Part shown: positions 6,180 through 10,049 of the stretch, in pieces
Layout of the letters: every line of letters begins with the position of its first letter
Position numbering within the stretch: the stretch's first letter is position 1
NCBI GenBank assembly: GCA_021808035.1
Contig: JAKBCG010000067.1
Span: forward strand, 1 to 10,049
Direction of reading: 5' to 3'
DNA from: Pseudomonadota bacterium
GTDB taxonomy: Bacteria; Pseudomonadota; Gammaproteobacteria; Steroidobacterales; Steroidobacteraceae
DNA length: 10,049 bases
Notes under the pieces: model-generated
Databases searched by the model: none
The model's input: the letters and a program-made list of their open reading frames with translations, nothing else
What the model was told of the DNA's origin: nothing
Position numbers and translations under genes: made by a program

Positions 6180-6189
6180 AGTGTACAAT
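6180..6189. promoter_or_regulatory. Overlapping divergent -10 boxes for plsB and the DUF2059 gene
   Basis: TACAAT (6184-6189, +) is a near-consensus -10 (5 of 6) and would start transcription near 6196, giving a leader of about 26 bases with GGAG at 6212-6215, six bases before the ATG. TACACT (6185-6180, -) with GTGACG (6209-6204) as -35 and an 18-base spacer could drive plsB, starting near 6173. The two boxes share T6184 and A6185 within the palindrome TGTACA (6182-6187). The + strand box has no convincing -35. Confidence 0.5.
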
Positions 6190-6221
6190 CGCCCGGCTCC
6201 CAGCGTCACCCGGAGATCACG

Positions 6222-7100
6222 ATGACCAGGACCCTGCCCTTCCTGCTGTTGTTCGGCCTGACCGCGACCGCGCTCGCGGCGCCGCCGTCGGTCACGATCG
6301 ACACGGCGGGGCGACTCTATCTCGCCGCGGGGATGCGGGAACAGGTGTCGGCGTCGCTCGACGAGATGCCGCAGAGATTGCAGCGGATGTTCCAGTCCGG
6401 GTCGCACCACAAGCTCGACGCCGCCCGTCTCGCGGCGGTGTCCAAGGCCGCGAAGCGCACGTTCCGGATCGACGTGTTCGAGCCGTCCGCGCTCGCCGCC
6501 TTCGCCGCGCACCTCGATCCCGCGACGGTCGAGAAGACCCTCGCGTTCCTCGCCAGCCCGACCGGACGGCGCATGGTCGCCGCCGACGTCGCGCTCGCGA
6601 AACTCGACGCCGCGACGACCGCCGCGATCGCGGACGGCAAGCTCGCGGCACCGGCCTCAGCGCGGCGCGCGGCCCTCTTCCAGCGGATCGCGACCGCCAC
6701 GCGCGCGACGGACTCGGCGGCCGAGGTGTACATGACGATGGAGCGCTCGCTCGCGGTCGGCAAGGCGATGGGCTACGGTCTCGACCTGAAGGATGCCCGC
6801 GCGAGCGTCGGCGGGAAGACGCCGCCGCCGGCCGATCTGCTGAAGAGCCTCACGGTCCCGCTCGAGCGGTACGTCGCGTACGATTACCGCGACCTGAGCG
6901 ATGCGGATTTGCGCGACATGCTCACGTTCTTCGAATCGCCCGCCGGCAAGACCTACGTGAACGCGTCGCTCGACGCGCTGGTCGCCGGATACCGGTCGAT
7001 GAGCCGCCGCTGCGGCGAGCGGATCGGCGAGAGCTGGCGCGAGATCGCCCGCAGCGAGGCGCAGGACGCGACCGAGCCGGCGCCGAACCCGTCGCACTGA
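6222..7100 (+). CDS. Secreted DUF2059-domain protein with two SP.G-type repeats
   Basis: A 292-residue protein with a clear Sec signal peptide (MTRTLPFLLLFGLTATALAA, predicted cleavage near residues 20/21), hence probably periplasmic. The C-terminal part carries the DUF2059 signature LRDMLTFFESPAGKTYVNA at residues 230-248. A similar segment, VEKTLAFLASPTGRRMVAA, occurs at 103-121, so the mature protein looks like two related helical halves, each ending in a F-x-x-SP-x-G motif. The family has no firmly established function; proteins of this kind are uncharacterised envelope proteins. The start is ATG 6222 with GGAG at 6212-6215. The C-terminus (QDATEPAPNPSH) looks disordered. It is probably monocistronic, since the next gene converges with a 16-base gap. 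Confidence 0.85.
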   Translation: MTRTLPFLLLFGLTATALAAPPSVTIDTAGRLYLAAGMREQVSASLDEMPQRLQRMFQSGSHHKLDAARLAAVSKAAKRTFRIDVFEPSALAAFAAHLDPATVEKTLAFLASPTGRRMVAADVALAKLDAATTAAIADGKLAAPASARRAALFQRIATATRATDSAAEVYMTMERSLAVGKAMGYGLDLKDARASVGGKTPPPADLLKSLTVPLERYVAYDYRDLSDADLRDMLTFFESPAGKTYVNASLDALVAGYRSMSRRCGERIGESWREIARSEAQDATEPAPNPSH

Positions 7101-7119
7101 GCGACGTCGCGGCCGCTCA
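7098..7119. terminator. Short inverted repeat joining two convergent stop codons
   Basis: TGAGCG (7098-7103) and CGCTCA (7114-7119) are reverse complements containing the stop codons of the DUF2059 gene and the hydrolase gene. Inside, GCGACGTCGC (7101-7110) is also a perfect palindrome, so alternative folds exist. The stem is short and no T-run follows on either strand, so a role as a bidirectional terminator is only a suggestion. Confidence 0.25.
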
Positions 7120-7713
7120 ATCCGGGCCGAGGGACCCGAGGAAGGCGCGCAACAGGCATCCGATCTCGGGGATCCGGTCCTGGAGCCGGTGGTCGGAGTC
7201 GAGCACGTGCAGCTCGGCGAGTTGTTCGCGAGCCCAGCGGATGCTGTGGTCGACCGGGACGATGTCGTCGCGCCAGCCGTGTACGATCGCGGCCGGGCAG
7301 CCGCAGTCCCGCGGCGTATGCGCCTCGAAGCCCGGCATGTAGAACGCCGGCGCGAGCAGAAACAGCCCGCGCGCGTCGAGCGCACGCGCCGCGGCGGCCG
7401 AGACGTGCCCGCCGAGGCTCGACCCGACGAGCACGATCGGCGCGGCGCAGCCGCGGCCCAACTCGATCAGACGGTCGCGCCGGCCGCGCGGATCGTCGAT
7501 GCCGCGATAATCCACCGATTCGACCGCGGCGCCGAGATCGCGCACGACCGCCGCCATCGCGGTGATCTTCTCGCCCCAGGGCCCGCTCTCCTTCCCGTGC
7601 GAGAAGATCACGGTGCGCACGGCCGGCTGCACCGGCTCGGATGCCGGCGGGGCGGCCGCACCGGGCGCGGCCGCGCTCAAGCCTCGAGGCGATTCGCGAG
7701 ACGATCGATCCAT
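7117..7713 (-). CDS. Small alpha/beta-fold hydrolase
   Basis: A 198-residue protein with a complete alpha/beta-hydrolase triad arrangement: oxyanion-loop region TVIFSHGKESGPWG at 34-47, nucleophile elbow GSSLGG at 97-102 (Ser99), an acidic residue in HGWRDDIVP (Asp149 or Asp150), and His175 in LDSDHRLQD. Small intracellular esterases and dienelactone-hydrolase-like proteins share this layout; the substrate cannot be read from sequence. The start is uncertain. The ATG at 7713 overlaps the sheath gene by 37 bases and adds an Ala/Pro-rich N-terminus; a TTG at 7680 would give a four-base TTGA overlap with the sheath stop; GTG codons at 7632 and 7620 lie closer to the fold core. Overlap and shared strand indicate co-transcription with the sheath-like and rhomboid genes. 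Confidence 0.82.
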   Translation of the reverse strand: MDRSSRESPRGLSAAAPGAAAPPASEPVQPAVRTVIFSHGKESGPWGEKITAMAAVVRDLGAAVESVDYRGIDDPRGRRDRLIELGRGCAAPIVLVGSSLGGHVSAAAARALDARGLFLLAPAFYMPGFEAHTPRDCGCPAAIVHGWRDDIVPVDHSIRWAREQLAELHVLDSDHRLQDRIPEIGCLLRAFLGSLGPD

Positions 7714-9296
7714 TCGATCTGCTCGGGACTGAGGCGCGCGTCGCGCCAGCGGTTCACGGTCACCGGTTGCGCATCGCCGCCGTCGGTCGCCGGCACGACC
7801 CGGTAGGCATGGAACTCGCCGGCGCGCGCGGCGGCGAAGCCCACCAGGAACTGCAGGCCGCGCCCCGGGGCGCCCAAGGGATTCAGGCGCTCGTCGCAGA
7901 CGACGAAATACGCGTCGTCCGGCCCGCGGCCCGGGAAGGCGCCGCTGCGGTACAGGTCACCGAGGAATTCGCGCACCTGCGCCTCGATGGTCGCGAACGC
8001 GTCCGGGCCGGGTGCGGCGGTCGCGGCCCAGCGCGTGCCGTGCAGGATGCAGCTCAAGAGGTACGAATGGGTGCGGCGCGATGCGAGATAACGGAAGTCC
8101 GCGGCGCTCGCCGCGGCGAGCGTGCGCGGCCGTTCCGCCCGCCGCGACGCGGGTCGCAGCGACGGCAGCGTGTTCACGCCGAAGGTGCGCAGCCGGACGC
8201 GTTGCGCCTCGGTGACCTGGCAGGCCGGCTTGTAGCCCGACCTGAGCACCGGCTCGACGCTCTCGTCCGACTCATCCCACGGCGGCATCCGCGCGTCGCG
8301 GCGGGCGAGCATGCCGGCGACCGCGCCGCCCGGCGCGAACGTCTCGAAGCGCCCGCGCAGCTTGTCGTAGGCGAGCACGCGGGGAAAGAACATCGTCGCG
8401 TTCTCGCTCTGGAACCCCCAGGTTTCGAAGCCCTCGATCGCATCGTCCGCGGTCTGCCAGGCCTGCGGGGGATCGACGATCAGCAGCGCGCGGCGCCGGC
8501 GGCAGAACCGCTCGGCGACCAGCCAGGTCGCGAGGCCGACGTCCCGCTCGCGCGCGAGCGGCGGCACGTACAGCAGGTCGAACGGTCCGGCATCCTCGAG
8601 CGCGAACATCCCGGTGCGTTCGGTTTCGCTGCCGATCAGGTCGTAGTCGGTCAAGGGCGCGCCGTCGTCGCCGTCCGCGTTCGAGCCGATCCAACCCGTC
8701 GCGAGACCGCTGTCGGCGTCGACCGTGCGCGCCGGTCTCGCGTCTGGCGGCGCGCCGACCACGCGGACGAGCGCGGAATGCGCGAGCGCCGCGGTCACGA
8801 ACCGAGGTCCGTCGGATTCGCGAATCGACAGCCGGCGGTGGCTCTCCTGATCCTCGACGTGCAGCGAGCCGCGTGCGCGCACGCGCTGGATCGTCAGGTT
8901 GAACGAGCCGGCGTCGCCGGCCGCCAGATTGTCATAGTCGATGCAGACCCGCAGGAACTCGCGACTGCCCGGTCGGACCGCGCGCAACTCGAGCGGGCGG
9001 CCGCCGCCGGTCGGCAGCGTCACGGTCGCGCCGCGCGCGCCGTTCGCGATCCGGACGACGATCGCGTCGCGCCCGCCGTTGTCGAAGAACTGCTCGACGC
9101 AATAGCCGAGCGGACTCGGCTGCCAGAGTCCGCCGAACACGCTCTGGAACTGCGCGAAGCTCGAGACCCGGGTGGGCTGGTCGACCGGTCCGCGCAGGCT
9201 GCGGCCGACGAACGCGACCCGGCCGGTCGGCAGACGCGTGATCGACGGTTGCGGGCTGCGCTCCTCCCCGAGCCGTGGACTCGGATCACTCGACAT
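7677..9296 (-). CDS. Solitary phage-tail-sheath-family protein (contractile injection system sheath homologue)
   Basis: At 539 residues it shows the hallmarks of contractile-tail sheaths. The N-terminal segment has VAFVGRSLRGPVDQP (27-41), then FAQFQSVFGG (47-56), a PLGYCVEQFFDNGG stretch (62-75) and AIVVRIANG (78-86). A middle part has SENATMFFPRVL (297-308) and GGAVAGMLARRDA (323-335). The C-terminal sheath domain has RTLAAASAADFRYLASRR (391-408), FLGDLYRSGAFPG (444-456), DAYFVVCDE (461-469) and GEFHAYRV (493-500). Where many phage sheaths read WKAPAN after the RxDA motif, this protein has PPWDESDE, and it extends about 39 residues past the usual end. The ATG at 9296 was chosen over 9359 because GAGGG lies at 9304-9308 with 7 bases between, and the longer start would overlap the rhomboid gene. 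No tube, baseplate, spike, ATPase or other phage gene is in the window, so this is an orphan sheath lying between housekeeping-type genes. Confidence 0.85.
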   Translation of the reverse strand: MSSDPSPRLGEERSPQPSITRLPTGRVAFVGRSLRGPVDQPTRVSSFAQFQSVFGGLWQPSPLGYCVEQFFDNGGRDAIVVRIANGARGATVTLPTGGGRPLELRAVRPGSREFLRVCIDYDNLAAGDAGSFNLTIQRVRARGSLHVEDQESHRRLSIRESDGPRFVTAALAHSALVRVVGAPPDARPARTVDADSGLATGWIGSNADGDDGAPLTDYDLIGSETERTGMFALEDAGPFDLLYVPPLARERDVGLATWLVAERFCRRRRALLIVDPPQAWQTADDAIEGFETWGFQSENATMFFPRVLAYDKLRGRFETFAPGGAVAGMLARRDARMPPWDESDESVEPVLRSGYKPACQVTEAQRVRLRTFGVNTLPSLRPASRRAERPRTLAAASAADFRYLASRRTHSYLLSCILHGTRWAATAAPGPDAFATIEAQVREFLGDLYRSGAFPGRGPDDAYFVVCDERLNPLGAPGRGLQFLVGFAAARAGEFHAYRVVPATDGGDAQPVTVNRWRDARLSPEQIEWIDRLANRLEA

Positions 9297-9303
9297 CGCT
9301 GGT

Positions 9304-9308
9304 CCCTC
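9304..9308 (-). promoter_or_regulatory. Shine-Dalgarno (GAGGG) of the sheath-like gene
   Basis: GAGGG on the - strand is separated by 7 bases from the ATG at 9296. This places the start 40 bases after the rhomboid stop and makes the longer in-frame ATG at 9359 unlikely. Confidence 0.55.
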
Positions 9309-9336
9309 GACGCTCGTGGGCGCTCGGGGAACTCTA

Positions 9337-10017
9337 TCACAACGCCGCGACGCCGCCATCGCGGCGCTTGAACCACGGCGCGAGCACGATCCCGGTGACG
9401 AAGCCGCCGATGTGCGCGAGGAACGCGACGCCGCCGTCGTGACCCGCGAAATGGCTCACGAGCTGCACGAGGAACCACAGCAGCAGCAGCAGCATCGCCG
9501 GCACCCGCATCGTCGTGAAGAAGAACGGCAACACCACGAGCGTCAGCACGCGCGCGCGCGGGAACGTGACGAAGTACGCGCCGAGAACCCCCGAGATCGC
9601 GCCGCTCGCGCCGATGATCGGATAGGCGGAATCCGGCGTCGCGAGGCCCTGCGCGAGGAACGCCGCGATTCCGCTGCACAGATAGAACGCGAGGAATCGC
9701 ACCGGCCCCATGTAGTCCTCGACGGAGGCGCCGAAGATCCACAGGAAGAGCACGTTGCCGAGCAGGTGCATCCAGCTCGCGTGCAGGAACATCGAGGTGA
9801 GGACCGGCACGTAACGCGGCACCCAGACGAGATCGGGCGGCAGCCTCGCGACGCCGAACACGACCGCGGGAATCGCGCCGAGCGCATCGACCGCGCGGCG
9901 CGCCGCCGGTCCATCGAGCGAGGACTGCCACAGGAAGACCGCGAAACACAGCGCGATCAAGCCGGCCGTCGCGTAGGGTCTTGAGGACGACCGGCTGTCG
10001 TCCTGGAGCGGGATCAT
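9337..10017 (-). CDS. Rhomboid-family intramembrane serine protease
   Basis: A 226-residue polytopic membrane protein that cleaves transmembrane substrates inside the bilayer. The catalytic dyad is present: Ser138 in IIGASGAISG and His202 in FLAHIGGFVTG. The HxxxN oxyanion motif is at 84-88 (MHLLGN) within WMHLLGNVLFLWIFG. Hydrophobic segments lie around 17-31, 72-96, 107-124, 137-151, 158-190 (interrupted by TTMR) and 197-215, giving about six helices as in the minimal bacterial rhomboid core. The N-terminus MIPLQDD is typical of rhomboids of this size. The start codon at 10017 has AAGGG directly next to it with no spacing, so initiation may depend on coupling to an upstream gene. The gene ends TGA TAG, a double stop, 40 bases before the sheath-like gene on the same strand. 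Its substrate is unknown. Confidence 0.93.
   Translation of the reverse strand: MIPLQDDSRSSSRPYATAGLIALCFAVFLWQSSLDGPAARRAVDALGAIPAVVFGVARLPPDLVWVPRYVPVLTSMFLHASWMHLLGNVLFLWIFGASVEDYMGPVRFLAFYLCSGIAAFLAQGLATPDSAYPIIGASGAISGVLGAYFVTFPRARVLTLVVLPFFFTTMRVPAMLLLLLWFLVQLVSHFAGHDGGVAFLAHIGGFVTGIVLAPWFKRRDGGVAAL
9478..9492. repeat. (CAG)5 trinucleotide run in the rhomboid gene
   Basis: Five CAG units on the + strand read as five CTG leucine codons on the coding strand, within the poly-Leu membrane segment MLLLLLWF (residues 175-182). Perfect trinucleotide runs can slip in copy number, which here would change the helix length by one residue per unit without a frameshift. Confidence 0.5.
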
Positions 10018-10049
10018 CCCTTCGGCCGCTGCTCGTCGCGCCGCTGCGG
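10014..10049 (-). CDS. Possible 3' end of a gene upstream of the rhomboid (partial)
   Basis: On the - strand one frame runs from the window edge for eleven codons (PQRRDEQRPKG) to a TGA at 10016-10014 that overlaps the rhomboid ATG as ATGA. This overlap is the usual sign of translational coupling and would explain the missing proper Shine-Dalgarno for the rhomboid gene. Eleven codons are too few to identify a protein, and the overlap could be chance. Confidence 0.25.
   Translation of the reverse strand, partial: PQRRDEQRPKG

Noticed and set aside
3277..6225. A very long open + strand frame (about 980 codons) running through arfB and antisense to plsB
   Set aside because: It overlaps two well-supported genes, is dominated by Arg/Ala/Gly/Pro and Gln/His-rich low-complexity sequence, and shows no domain. 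Such open antisense frames are expected from strong third-position GC bias.
9297..9359. Longer start of the sheath-like protein at 9359
   Set aside because: It would overlap the rhomboid 3' end with an Arg/Pro-rich extension; a good Shine-Dalgarno supports 9296.
7641..9371. A 576-codon open + strand frame antisense to the sheath-like gene
   Set aside because: It is composition-driven (Arg/Ala/Glu/Gln-rich) without motifs, while the opposite strand encodes clear sheath motifs.
1..10049. Prophage or genomic island explaining the sheath gene
   Set aside because: No integrase, attachment repeat, tRNA, transposase or other tail gene is visible, and codon and base composition look uniform across the window.

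Overview
The window is a dense, very GC-rich stretch of bacterial chromosome. Its core genes (YrfG-type GMP/IMP nucleotidase, CysQ, TrpH/RNase AM, ArfB, membrane-bound PlsB acyltransferase) point to a Gammaproteobacterium. The strong GC bias, open antisense frames and GTG/TTG starts suggest a high-GC lineage such as Xanthomonadales, Nevskiales or Steroidobacter-like bacteria; the exact lineage is inference. There are no tRNA or rRNA genes, CRISPR arrays, insertion sequences or integrases, and no gene-free gap longer than about 105 bases.

Layout. Bases 1-169 hold the 3' end of a + strand gene with an Arg/Gly-rich then Ala/Pro/Thr-rich tail. yrfG (177-839, -) and cysQ (859-1644, +) diverge from only 19 bp. 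In that gap two overlapping -10-like boxes each end 7 bases before a start codon, which suggests one symmetric promoter making two leaderless mRNAs. A small unrecognised gene (1655-2035, -) faces cysQ; it probably starts at TTG behind a strong Shine-Dalgarno. Next comes a translationally coupled + strand trio: rnm/trpH (PHP exonuclease/phosphatase), a 74-residue DUF465/YdcH protein and arfB (GGQ ribosome rescue hydrolase). plsB (3673-6138, -) converges on arfB and diverges from a secreted DUF2059 protein (6222-7100, +), and their -10 boxes overlap around a TGTACA palindrome. The right end is a - strand series: rhomboid protease (9337-10017), a solitary contractile-tail sheath-family protein (7677-9296) and an alpha/beta hydrolase overlapping it (7117-7713). 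The last codons of another gene may overlap the rhomboid start at the right edge.

How the genes fit together. The left part is nucleotide and RNA housekeeping: YrfG removes 5'-phosphates from purine nucleotides, CysQ removes the 3'-phosphate of pAp/PAPS, and RNase AM trims RNA 5' ends and belongs to a family that can also act on 3',5'-bisphosphates. ArfB rescues stalled ribosomes. PlsB begins phospholipid synthesis. The right part is the most unusual: a phage-tail-sheath-like protein with no tube, baseplate, spike or ATPase gene in view, apparently co-transcribed with an intramembrane protease and a small hydrolase. It is the best candidate here for an undescribed system.
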